Shown one piece after another: positions 1 to 6,070 of a stretch of DNA of 6,732 bases. The DNA lies in the NCBI GenBank assembly GCA_025655635.1, contig JAHXIM010000326.1, positions 1 to 6,732 of the forward strand, read 5' to 3'. The position numbers and the translations under genes are program-made. The notes beneath the pieces were generated by a model. The model ran no database searches, was not told the DNA's origin, and worked only from the letters and a program-made list of their open reading frames with translations. The stretch comes from a gamma proteobacterium symbiont of Lucinoma myriamae. GTDB lineage: Bacteria; Pseudomonadota; Gammaproteobacteria; GRL18. Every line of letters starts with the position of its first letter. Positions within the stretch are counted from its first letter, which is position 1.

Positions 1-366
1 ATATGATCATGAACAATAAAAATAGAATCAATATTGTACGATAATCTATTGTGTCATTGAGATTGTCTTTTTTCAGGGTCGACTACTTAAACTATTGTTC
101 AATTACTATCAAAGTGGATCATTTTTGTCTTGTTTCTCGTAGCCCCTTAATATATAATGTTGCCGTTTGACCACAGGCGTAGATGGCGTTACCCACGGTC
201 CAATGTCAAACGGACAGAAAAGGGGGGGAGCGGCGGCAGAGATGTGTATCAGTATGTCGCATTTAAAGAGTCCATTCGCTAGGGTGGTAGAATTCTCGAG
301 TAAGGTTACCGGTGTGAATGCACTCCTCCTTACAACGATTGAAATATAAACTGAGGAAGTGTAGAT
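1..366. other. Upstream region of aprM, no convincing gene
   Basis: The first 166 bases are very AT-rich and hold the candidate promoter. On the plus strand ATTGT occurs at 33, 48, 62 and 94, and its complement ACAAT at 13. From about 167 the composition shifts: there is a run of seven G at 222-228, a GC-rich stretch to about 240, and a cluster of six-base restriction palindromes at 290-313. A TTG-started frame of 60 codons (167-349) crosses the region but has no recognisable motif and no good ribosome binding site. No upstream coding sequence such as sat enters the window. Confidence 0.5.
130..158 (+). promoter_or_regulatory. Candidate sigma-70-type promoter for aprMBA
   Basis: A perfect TATAAT at 153-158 is preceded by TTGTTT at 130-135 with a 17-nt spacer. 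The -35 box matches the consensus at only three of six positions. Transcription would start near 165, leaving an untranslated leader of about 200 nt before aprM. No better promoter was seen closer to aprM. The call rests on motif matching alone. Confidence 0.45.
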
Positions 367-1218
367 ATGTTCAACATCAACCCCTTCGCTGAACTAACAG
401 CATTGATATCTCCCGAGATTATGCAGGGTTACATTATTTTAATGGCTATCCTGGTGTTCTTGGGGACTGTGCTAGATATGATGCACAAGAAAAGTGCCCA
501 ATATTTTTTCGAAAATTCGAAAAAAGCTAAGCAAGGTTCGAAACGTACATTAGGTACTGGAGAAAAAGCCGGTCTTGCAGTTGCAACGCTAGCCAACGAA
601 GTATTAACTTCTGGTGAGTTCTGCAGGATGAAACGAAGAATTTCTCATCTTTTAACCATGTATGGCTTCATTATCTTTATTGTTACAACAGCCCTGATGA
701 TCTTCGGAGCAGATACTACATCAGGTATTTTGCCGATGCTATGGCATCTGGGTGCCGTGATGCTTTGCGTAGGTGGCTACTGGTTCTGGTTCTTTATCCG
801 CGTTGATGTAGCTTCAGAAGGTACTAAATGGTATCACTTGGTGCGCGCAGATATCTTCATTGTTTCTTTGTTCACAACAGCAACATTCGCATTAATCTGG
901 TCTTTCCTACAATCTACAGGTGCTGCAGTAGGTGATATGGGCTGGACAACCTTGTTTTTCTTATTATTCATTATTTCAAACACTACACTTTTTGCTAGCG
1001 TATATTGGTCCAAGTTTGCACATATGTTCTTTAAACCAGCTGCAGCAATGCAAAAACGTGTTGCTCAAGCAGATGGTTCAAATTTGAATTTACCTGCTGA
1101 CTTCGATCTGACAGATCCTGCAGTGCAAGAAAAATTCCCGGACATTCCAGAATACATGGGTAAGAATCCACCTGACATGGGACCTGGTATCAGACGTGAG
1201 TCACCAAACCACTACTAA
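367..1218 (+). CDS. aprM: AprM, membrane partner of APS reductase
   Basis: This 283-residue integral membrane protein is the likely anchor and quinone-linked electron acceptor for AprBA in sulfur oxidizers. It takes the role QmoABC plays in sulfate reducers and in some other oxidizers. Five hydrophobic segments are visible, at about residues 20-38, 95-114, 122-144, 162-181 and 192-213. Histidines 94, 127, 157 and 219 lie in or beside the membrane segments and could be heme b ligands, as in the related QmoC/NarI-like cytochromes; this is inference. A soluble, proline-rich tail of about 60 residues ends the protein and may contact AprB. There is no cleavable signal peptide and no Cys cluster. 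The ATG has a good Shine-Dalgarno, GAGGAAG at 353-359, seven bases upstream. It is first in the operon, 39 nt ahead of aprB. The identification rests on the aprM-aprB-aprA order and on the QmoC-like character of the sequence. Confidence 0.9.
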   Translation: MFNINPFAELTALISPEIMQGYIILMAILVFLGTVLDMMHKKSAQYFFENSKKAKQGSKRTLGTGEKAGLAVATLANEVLTSGEFCRMKRRISHLLTMYGFIIFIVTTALMIFGADTTSGILPMLWHLGAVMLCVGGYWFWFFIRVDVASEGTKWYHLVRADIFIVSLFTTATFALIWSFLQSTGAAVGDMGWTTLFFLLFIISNTTLFASVYWSKFAHMFFKPAAAMQKRVAQADGSNLNLPADFDLTDPAVQEKFPDIPEYMGKNPPDMGPGIRRESPNHY

Positions 1219-1257
1219 CATTAATTAACTATTATAGTATAAGAAAGAGAGAATATT

Positions 1258-1740
1258 ATGCCTACTTTTGTATATATGACTCGTTGTGATGGTTGTGGAC
1301 AGTGCGTTGATATCTGCCCATCAGACATCATGCACATCGATAAGACACTACGACGTGCTTACAACATTGAACCTAACATGTGCTGGGAATGCTATTCCTG
1401 TGTAAAAGCTTGCCCTCACCAGGCCATTGACGTTCGCGGTTATGCTGATTTCGCCCCGTTGGGTCACTCAGTACGTGTGCTTCGTGATGAAGAAAAAGGC
1501 ACCATTGCATGGCGCATCAAGTTCCGTAACGGTAAAAAAGATATGGAGCTTTTAGCACCTATCACAACCAAGCCTTGGGGGATATGTATTCCACAACTAT
1601 CTGGCGAAGCAGCACCAGGTAAAGAAATGGTCAATAGCGAGCTATTGTATAACGAGCCTAAGTATGTCCGCATGGATGACGGTGGTTTACATACGCTGGA
1701 ATCTAATAGCTTGTCACTTAAAGAAGGGGTTTACTACTAA
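1258..1740 (+). CDS. aprB: APS reductase beta subunit, iron-sulfur protein AprB
   Basis: This is the electron-transfer subunit of dissimilatory adenylylsulfate reductase (160 residues, a normal family length). Two ferredoxin-type Cys sets should each bind a [4Fe-4S] cluster: C10, C13, C16, C20 followed by P21, and C42, C45, C48, C52 followed by P53. Pairing is probably crossed, as in other two-cluster ferredoxins. W43 sits beside a cluster ligand and may help electron tunnelling toward the FAD of AprA. The segment after residue 60 is the family-typical extension that wraps around the alpha subunit, and it ends in two tyrosines. In sulfur oxidizers the enzyme works in the direction sulfite + AMP to APS, so AprB takes electrons from AprA and hands them on, presumably to AprM. 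A purine-rich GAGAGA just upstream supports the ATG at 1258. The stop codon shares its last base with the aprA start. Confidence 0.97.
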   Translation: MPTFVYMTRCDGCGQCVDICPSDIMHIDKTLRRAYNIEPNMCWECYSCVKACPHQAIDVRGYADFAPLGHSVRVLRDEEKGTIAWRIKFRNGKKDMELLAPITTKPWGICIPQLSGEAAPGKEMVNSELLYNEPKYVRMDDGGLHTLESNSLSLKEGVYY

Positions 1741-3605
1741 TGGGCTACAAGACAATTATTGAAGATGATATCGACATCTTAGTTGCAGGTGCGGGCCTTG
1801 GTGGTTGCGGTGCTGCATTTGAAGCGAGATATTGGGGCAAGGACAAGAAAATTGTTATTGCAGAAAAAGCAAACATCGATCGTTCTGGTGCGGTAGCCCA
1901 GGGTTTGTATGCTATCAACTGTTACATGGGTACTCGCTTCGGTGAGAACAATCCTGAAGATCACGTACGCTATGCTCGTATGGATTTAATGGGTATGGTT
2001 CGTGAAGATCTAGCCTTTGATATGGCTCGTCACGTGGATTCTGCTGTACACCAGTTTGAAGAATGGGGCTTGCCTATTATGCGCGACACCAAGACTGGTG
2101 TTTATTTGCGTGAAGGTCGCTGGCAGATCATGATTCACGGTGAATCATACAAGCCGATTGTTGCAGAAGCAGCGAAAAACTCAGCGGATAAAGTATTCAA
2201 CCGTATCTGTGTCACTCACATGCTAATGGATGATACTAAAGAAAACCGTGTTGCGGGTGCTGTTGGTTTCAACGTACGTACTGGTAACTACCACGTATTT
2301 AAAGCGAAGACTGTTATCTGTGGTGCTGGTGGTGCTTCTAACATCTTTAAACCACGTTCAGTGGGTGAAGGTGCGGGTCGTGTTTGGTACGCACCATGGT
2401 CATCCGGTTCTGCATACGGTCTTATGATCGAAGCAGGCGCAAAAATGACACAAATGGAAAACCGTATCGTACTTGCACGATTCAAAGATGGTTATGGTCC
2501 AGTTGGCGCGTACTTCTTACATCTCAAGACTTATACACAAAATGGTATGGGTGAAGAGTATGAATCCAAGTGGTTCCCAGCTCTAACTGAAATGGTTGGT
2601 AAAGAATACTTAGATACTGAAAACCAGCATTTATCTCACAAGCCAATTCCAACTTGTTTGCGTAACCATGCATTTATCAATGAAGTAAATGCAGGTCGTG
2701 GTCCTATCCACATGGTTACTATGGAAGCATTCCAGGATCCTCATCTTGAAGAAATTGGCTGGCACAACTTCTTAGGTATGACGGTTGGTCAAGCGGTACT
2801 TTGGGCTGCAACTGACGTTGATCCTAAATACGAAAACCCTGAATTAACAACTTCTGAGCCATACGTAATGGGTTCACACGCAACAGGTTGTGGTGCATGG
2901 TGCTCAGGTCCTGAAGATGTTTCTCCTGAGGAGTATTTCTGGGGCTATAACCGTATGACTACAGTTGAAGGTCTATTTGGTGCGGGTGATGCTGTTGGTG
3001 GTACACCACACGCATTCTCATCGGGTTCTTTCACTGAAGGTCGTTTGGCTGCTAAAGCTGCATGTAAATATATCGACGATGGCAAAGCAGATGGCATCCG
3101 TGTTTCTGACGAGCAGATCAATCGTCGTAAGGAAGAAATCTACAAGCCAATGGAAACTTATACTGTAGGCCGTAACGAGATTGTTGCAGGTACTGTTAAT
3201 CCTAACTATATCAACCCACGTCAGGGTCTTGATCGTCTACAGAAGATGATGGATGAGTATTGTGGTGGTTTTGGTGTTAACTACATGACCAACGAAAAGC
3301 TTCTCCAAATCGGTCTTAAGAAAATGAAGATGCTTGGTGAAGATCTGGAAAAAGTCGCTGCTGAAGATATCCATGAGCTACTGCGTGCATGGGAACTGAA
3401 GCACCGTTTCCTTACTTCTGAAAGTGTATTCCAGCATACGTTGTTCCGTAAGGAGACTCGTTGGCCTGGTTACTACTACCGTGGTGATGCGATGAAACTG
3501 GATGATAAAGACTGGCACGTGCTGACAGTTTCTCATCGTGATCCCGAGACAGGCGATTACACGATGGAGAAAGCACCTCTTTACCACCTGGTAGATGATG
3601 AATAG
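1740..3605 (+). CDS. aprA: APS reductase alpha subunit, flavoprotein AprA
   Basis: This is the catalytic FAD subunit of dissimilatory adenylylsulfate reductase (EC 1.8.99.2), cytoplasmic, 621 residues, full length for the family. The FAD dinucleotide-binding motif GAGLGG is at residues 17-22, after a beta strand, and the fold belongs to the fumarate reductase/succinate dehydrogenase flavoprotein group. A second flavin-contact region is at GLFGAGDAVGG (411-421). W216, R247 and H380 lie at a constant offset of 18 from Trp234, Arg265 and His398, which I recall as substrate-site residues of the Archaeoglobus fulgidus enzyme; N60 may match its Asn74. The active site therefore appears intact. The neighbouring aprM and the absence of qmo genes suggest the oxidative direction, forming APS from sulfite and AMP. 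The ATG overlaps the aprB stop by one base, and AAGGGG near 1723-1729 can serve as ribosome binding site, so translational coupling is likely. A strong terminator follows about 50 nt downstream. Confidence 0.98.
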   Translation: MGYKTIIEDDIDILVAGAGLGGCGAAFEARYWGKDKKIVIAEKANIDRSGAVAQGLYAINCYMGTRFGENNPEDHVRYARMDLMGMVREDLAFDMARHVDSAVHQFEEWGLPIMRDTKTGVYLREGRWQIMIHGESYKPIVAEAAKNSADKVFNRICVTHMLMDDTKENRVAGAVGFNVRTGNYHVFKAKTVICGAGGASNIFKPRSVGEGAGRVWYAPWSSGSAYGLMIEAGAKMTQMENRIVLARFKDGYGPVGAYFLHLKTYTQNGMGEEYESKWFPALTEMVGKEYLDTENQHLSHKPIPTCLRNHAFINEVNAGRGPIHMVTMEAFQDPHLEEIGWHNFLGMTVGQAVLWAATDVDPKYENPELTTSEPYVMGSHATGCGAWCSGPEDVSPEEYFWGYNRMTTVEGLFGAGDAVGGTPHAFSSGSFTEGRLAAKAACKYIDDGKADGIRVSDEQINRRKEEIYKPMETYTVGRNEIVAGTVNPNYINPRQGLDRLQKMMDEYCGGFGVNYMTNEKLLQIGLKKMKMLGEDLEKVAAEDIHELLRAWELKHRFLTSESVFQHTLFRKETRWPGYYYRGDAMKLDDKDWHVLTVSHRDPETGDYTMEKAPLYHLVDDE

Positions 3606-3655
3606 AAGTAAAAGCTAAGTAAAAATCAAGAATAATTTTTGCTTATCTTTAAAAG

Positions 3656-3689
3656 AAAGGCCAACACACTATTTGTTGGTCTTTTTTTT
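3656..3689 (+). terminator. Intrinsic terminator of the aprMBA operon
   Basis: An 11-bp stem pairs 3656-3666 (AAAGGCCAACA) with 3674-3684 (TGTTGGTCTTT), with one G-T wobble and a 7-nt loop. Eight T's at 3682-3689 overlap and extend the right arm. Position and structure fit Rho-independent termination after aprA, and they separate this operon from the next cluster. Confidence 0.93.
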
Positions 3690-3697
3690 ATAGTGTG
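3665..3697 (+). repeat. 8-bp inverted repeat interleaved with the aprA terminator
   Basis: CACACTAT at 3665-3672 is the exact reverse complement of ATAGTGTG at 3690-3697. The left arm uses the last bases of the terminator's left stem and most of its loop, so the two folds exclude each other. It may be a coincidence of short AT-rich arms, a protein-binding site near the start of the next cluster, or an alternative fold of read-through RNA. Confidence 0.4.
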
Positions 3698-3744
3698 ATG
3701 TTTTTATTGCAATAAATAATCCATAAAAGCTAATCATATTTGTA

Positions 3745-4119
3745 ATGGATAATGTTAAAATGAGTGTTATGAATATTATTGAAAAAACAGATGAAGAGAT
3801 TTTGGAGTTAGCGCACCCAATGTGGGCTGATCTTGTTAAATACTCGAATGAAAAAAACTATGGTGCTTTCACCCGGAATTTTTCAGCCGCCATGCAAATG
3901 GGTGCGAATGAAATCGAAATGGGCAAACAGTTTGCAAGAAGCGACTTGGCGAAAAACCTGTCTGAAGATTACGAATATCTTGGCATAATACGCCGTGGTG
4001 AATATGTAACGGTTCTATATAAACAAATTAACAGCAAAGATAAAGGTGAATGGCTGGGCAGACTGGTGCTGGGTTATGAAAAGGACAAGGTAAAAATCTT
4101 TGGTGCTACACTTTTCTAA
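3745..4119 (+). CDS. Uncharacterised soluble protein, about 120 residues
   Basis: I do not recognise a family. The product is soluble and acidic-to-neutral, with no signal peptide, membrane segment or Cys. The predicted order is an amphipathic helix (EEILELAHPMWADLVKY), a second helix containing FTRNFSAAMQMG, then beta strands (YEYLGIIRRG, VTVLYKQI, GRLVLGYE, VKIFGATLF). A helix pair followed by a curved sheet resembles small NTF2/SnoaL-like alpha+beta domains; this is a weak structural guess. The start is uncertain: the ATG at 3745 lacks a ribosome binding site, the ATG at 3760 has GGAT nine bases upstream, and the ATG at 3769 has GAG four bases upstream. One of the inner starts (119 or 116 residues) is more likely. 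The gene follows the aprA terminator and lies 17 nt before the FKBP gene, so it is probably first in a three-gene unit. Confidence 0.78.
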   Translation: MDNVKMSVMNIIEKTDEEILELAHPMWADLVKYSNEKNYGAFTRNFSAAMQMGANEIEMGKQFARSDLAKNLSEDYEYLGIIRRGEYVTVLYKQINSKDKGEWLGRLVLGYEKDKVKIFGATLF

Positions 4120-4136
4120 AACAGGCTTTTCAAGAT

Positions 4137-4637
4137 ATGTCAGATACAATACAAAATGAAAAATTCGTTGAACTAAATTATAAGGTCATCGATGAAAAAA
4201 CCGGTGACGTACTTGTTACCGTTGATTATCCTCTGGGTTATGTTCATGGTGTGAATGATGTTCTGTCTAAAGAGGTATCAAAATTCCTGGATGGTAAAAA
4301 AGTGGGTGATATTATCGAAGTACCGATTGACACGAAACTGTTATATGGTGACAGAGACGAGTCGCTGGTGTTTACCGATCAGATCGAAAATGTCCCAGAG
4401 GAATACCATGAAATTGGTATGACCATCACCATGGAAAATGAAAAAGGTGAACCCAGAAGTTTTATTGTCACTCGCTTCGATGACAAGACATTAACAGTCG
4501 ATGGAAATAACCCACTGTGTGGTAGAGATGTCGTTTTTAAGTTGGAAGTATTAACCATACGTGAAGCAACTGATGAAGAAATCGACCTTGGTGGTGCAGT
4601 AGGTGCGGATCCGGAGCTTAATGAAATTCTCAAATAA
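4137..4637 (+). CDS. FKBP-type peptidyl-prolyl isomerase, SlyD-like
   Basis: This 166-residue cytoplasmic protein is a putative prolyl cis-trans isomerase and chaperone of the SlyD branch. The features match E. coli SlyD in order: YKVIDEKTGDVLVT near 15-28, the flap motif YVHG (35-38), a helix with the FLDGKKVGD turn (50-58), Y70-G71 in the position of SlyD's AYG, the insert-in-flap chaperone region (about 80-120), and the hallmark VDGNNPLCGRDVVFKLEV (121-138) followed by IREATDEE. It differs from E. coli SlyD in lacking the His/Cys-rich metal-binding tail; instead it ends in a short acidic segment. A role in nickel delivery is therefore unlikely, and folding help for client proteins is more plausible. 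No strong ribosome binding site is seen; AGG at 4123-4125 is distant. It lies 17 nt after the preceding gene and overlaps the following one. Confidence 0.9.
   Translation: MSDTIQNEKFVELNYKVIDEKTGDVLVTVDYPLGYVHGVNDVLSKEVSKFLDGKKVGDIIEVPIDTKLLYGDRDESLVFTDQIENVPEEYHEIGMTITMENEKGEPRSFIVTRFDDKTLTVDGNNPLCGRDVVFKLEVLTIREATDEEIDLGGAVGADPELNEILK
4613..4616 (+). promoter_or_regulatory. Ribosome binding site deciding the repeat-protein start
   Basis: GGAG lies four bases before ATG 4621, inside the last codons of the FKBP gene. The spacing is short, but the alternative GTG at 4603 has no better site. This supports coupled translation of the two genes. Confidence 0.5.
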
Positions 4638-5655
4638 TTATACTTTTTATCCAGACAATAAGGCGCTGGAAAAAGCAGTTGAACACTATAAAAGCTTAGC
4701 TTCTGATGATGACGCTAAGAGTGCTAGTGCGGATACCAGGGTAGCTATCGCTGATAATTTTATTTACACACGCGGCAATTTTGAACAACACCGCTACAGT
4801 GCTAATGTGTTCGAAAGTGCACGTGAGACTCTCGAAGCTTCATTGACAGAGAAATTACGTGAATCTGAGTCAGAGCAATCTCGTCTAGAACTGGCTGAAA
4901 TTCATAACAGCCTCGGCAATATACTCGCAGCACTTGGGCAAAATCTACAAGATGCTGATCTGTACAACAAGTCAATTGCTTCATTCAATAGTGCGCTAGA
5001 AATATTAAGCCAGGAAGATTCGCCGCTTGACTGGGCTGCTACGCAATCTAATCTTGGTACAGCAAAGCAAGCCTTAGGTCGACAAGAGTCTGACTCCAAA
5101 TTACTGAACAGTGCCATTGATGCTTATACAGCTGCGTTATTGGAATACACTCGAAAAGAAACACCTGAAGAATGGTCTGTAGTCATGTTTCAACTTGGTG
5201 CGACTTTCTATGCATATGGCAGTCTTCTCAAAGGTAACCGTGCTTTTCAAAAATCTGTTGTTGCTTATAAAAATGCACTGGCAGAACTTGATGCAGATCT
5301 TTACGCATTAGAATTAGCCGCGACACACAATAATCGTGGTGGTGTATTGCATCATCTCGGTGAGTCAGAAGAAAATCCTGATCGCCTGGAAGAGGCAATA
5401 AGATCTTATGAGACGGCATTAACGATTTGTATGGAGCAGCAGTTGCCCTTCCATTTGGCAGTCATCTGCCGAGTGAATAAGGCAACAGCACAAAATGTAC
5501 TGGCAGAATTAACAAATGATGTTATGCTTGCAGAAGAAGTTGCCGATGAATTTGAATTAATTCTGGAATGCTTCCCACACGCTTTACAGCCACTATGCGT
5601 AAAACACTGCGAAGCACAGTTGAGCAAGGCGCAATCTTTGTCGTCATTAAACTGA
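4621..5655 (+). CDS. Tetratricopeptide-like repeat protein, 47-residue period
   Basis: This is a 344-residue soluble helical-repeat protein, probably a protein-interaction scaffold. A TPR-like helix pair recurs with its first helix starting at residues 91, 138, 185, 232 and 279, an exact spacing of 47 residues. Each first helix reads roughly (W/L)-A-x-x-x-N-x-L-G-x-x-x-x-x-L-G, and each second helix reads A-I-x-x-Y-x-x-A-L. Examples are WAATQSNLGTAKQALG (138-153) and RLEEAIRSYETAL (255-267). The period is longer than the canonical 34 and includes an extra linker. Residues 1-90 are helical but less regular. There is no signal peptide. I prefer ATG 4621, preceded by GGAG at 4613-4616, over GTG 4603, which would add six residues of poor quality. 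The start lies inside the end of the FKBP gene (17-nt overlap), so coupled translation is likely. No clear terminator follows. Confidence 0.88.
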   Translation: MKFSNNYTFYPDNKALEKAVEHYKSLASDDDAKSASADTRVAIADNFIYTRGNFEQHRYSANVFESARETLEASLTEKLRESESEQSRLELAEIHNSLGNILAALGQNLQDADLYNKSIASFNSALEILSQEDSPLDWAATQSNLGTAKQALGRQESDSKLLNSAIDAYTAALLEYTRKETPEEWSVVMFQLGATFYAYGSLLKGNRAFQKSVVAYKNALAELDADLYALELAATHNNRGGVLHHLGESEENPDRLEEAIRSYETALTICMEQQLPFHLAVICRVNKATAQNVLAELTNDVMLAEEVADEFELILECFPHALQPLCVKHCEAQLSKAQSLSSLN

Positions 5656-5746
5656 CCATCATTAATAATGAATGTAAATACACAATGTATTAGATATTAT
5701 GATACCGGGTTAAAAAAATTGTATAAAAACCCTGTTATATTTCTGC

Positions 5747-5775
5747 TTCAAAAGTGGTAAAGTAGGGTATATAAA
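5747..5775 (+). promoter_or_regulatory. Candidate promoter of the 55-codon gene
   Basis: TTCAAA at 5747-5752 (four of six consensus matches) and TATAAA at 5770-5775 (five of six) are separated by exactly 17 nt. Transcription would start near 5782, about five bases before the hairpin at 5787 and about 58 bases before the ATG. The remaining sequence after the repeat-protein gene (5656-5746) shows only short, weak AT-rich inverted repeats. Confidence 0.5.
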
Positions 5776-5786
5776 GATAGTTATGA

Positions 5787-5804
5787 ACTGCAATATCTTG
5801 CAGT
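5787..5804 (+). repeat. Perfect 7-bp inverted repeat in the leader of the small gene
   Basis: ACTGCAA (5787-5793) and TTGCAGT (5798-5804) are exact reverse complements around the 4-nt loop TATC. If the promoter call is right, the hairpin lies almost at the 5' end of the mRNA, where such structures can protect against decay. It could equally be an operator just downstream of the promoter. It leaves the ribosome binding site near 5827-5833 free. Confidence 0.55.
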
Positions 5805-5839
5805 GGCGATTATGAATTTTAATTAAGAGGAGATTACAA

Positions 5840-6007
5840 ATGAGCGGAGCCGGACCTAAAACCAGACCAAAAGTTCCTGAAGGTAAATCACGCTTTCTGA
5901 CAACTACTCAGAAAGAGATTGTAGAAGGTGCATTTTTTGTTGGCTATAACACTACCTGGGAATCATTCCAGAAAGAAGTGAAATATACCACACCAAAACG
6001 TCCATAA
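5840..6007 (+). CDS. Small basic protein, 55 residues, unknown function
   Basis: The frame runs from ATG 5840 to TAA 6005-6007. A strong purine-rich Shine-Dalgarno (AAGAGGAGA, 5825-5833) lies seven bases upstream, the best in the window. The product begins MSGAGPKTRPKVPEGKSRFL and ends TTPKRP. It has 10 Lys/Arg against 5 Glu, no Cys or His, a proline- and lysine-rich start likely to be disordered, and one short central segment, VEGAFFVGYNTTWESF, with aromatic residues. It is not hydrophobic enough for a membrane helix and has no signal peptide. I recognise no family; a nucleic-acid-binding or small regulatory role is possible but unsupported. The gene is monocistronic: it has its own candidate promoter, a leader hairpin, and a perfect terminator 64 bases after the stop. 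Good translation signals and flanking control elements are the main reasons to think it is real despite its size. Confidence 0.75.
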   Translation: MSGAGPKTRPKVPEGKSRFLTTTQKEIVEGAFFVGYNTTWESFQKEVKYTTPKRP

Positions 6008-6015
6008 GCCGCCCA

Positions 6016-6043
6016 GTCGGGTGAACACAAAAGTTCACGCGGC
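6016..6043 (+). repeat. Hairpin between the small gene and its terminator
   Basis: GTGAAC (6021-6026) and GTTCAC (6033-6038) pair perfectly around the 6-nt loop ACAAAA. After one G-G mismatch the stem can continue for about four more pairs. No T tract follows, so it is not a terminator by itself. It may stabilise the 3' end of the mRNA or be part of a structured RNA. Confidence 0.45.
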
Positions 6044-6070
6044 GCGCTAAATATGGATTTAGTTTTGTGA

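Noticed and set aside
240..249. Tn5 mosaic end
   Set aside because: Only ten bases match the end sequence, the remainder diverges, and no transposase or second end is present. Kept only as an artefact hint in the leader finding.
167..349. 60-codon frame with a TTG start upstream of aprM
   Set aside because: No ribosome binding site, no recognisable motif, and it lies in a region with odd composition. It overlaps the probable leader of aprM.
3707..3739. Promoter for the second cluster with TTGCAA as -35
   Set aside because: No acceptable -10 hexamer at 16-18 nt. The cluster promoter remains unidentified.
4603..4620. GTG start for the TPR-like protein
   Set aside because: It adds six residues in the frame of the FKBP C-terminus without a better ribosome binding site. 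ATG 4621 has GGAG upstream.
5677..5691. AATACA-CAA-TGTATT hairpin after the TPR-like gene
   Set aside because: An AT-only 6-bp stem with one C/G pair and a 3-nt loop, without a T tract. It is too weak to call.
5703..5735. GGGTT/AACCC inverted repeat as terminator of the TPR-like gene
   Set aside because: The stem is only 5 bp with a loop of 16 nt, and no clear T tract follows on the plus strand.
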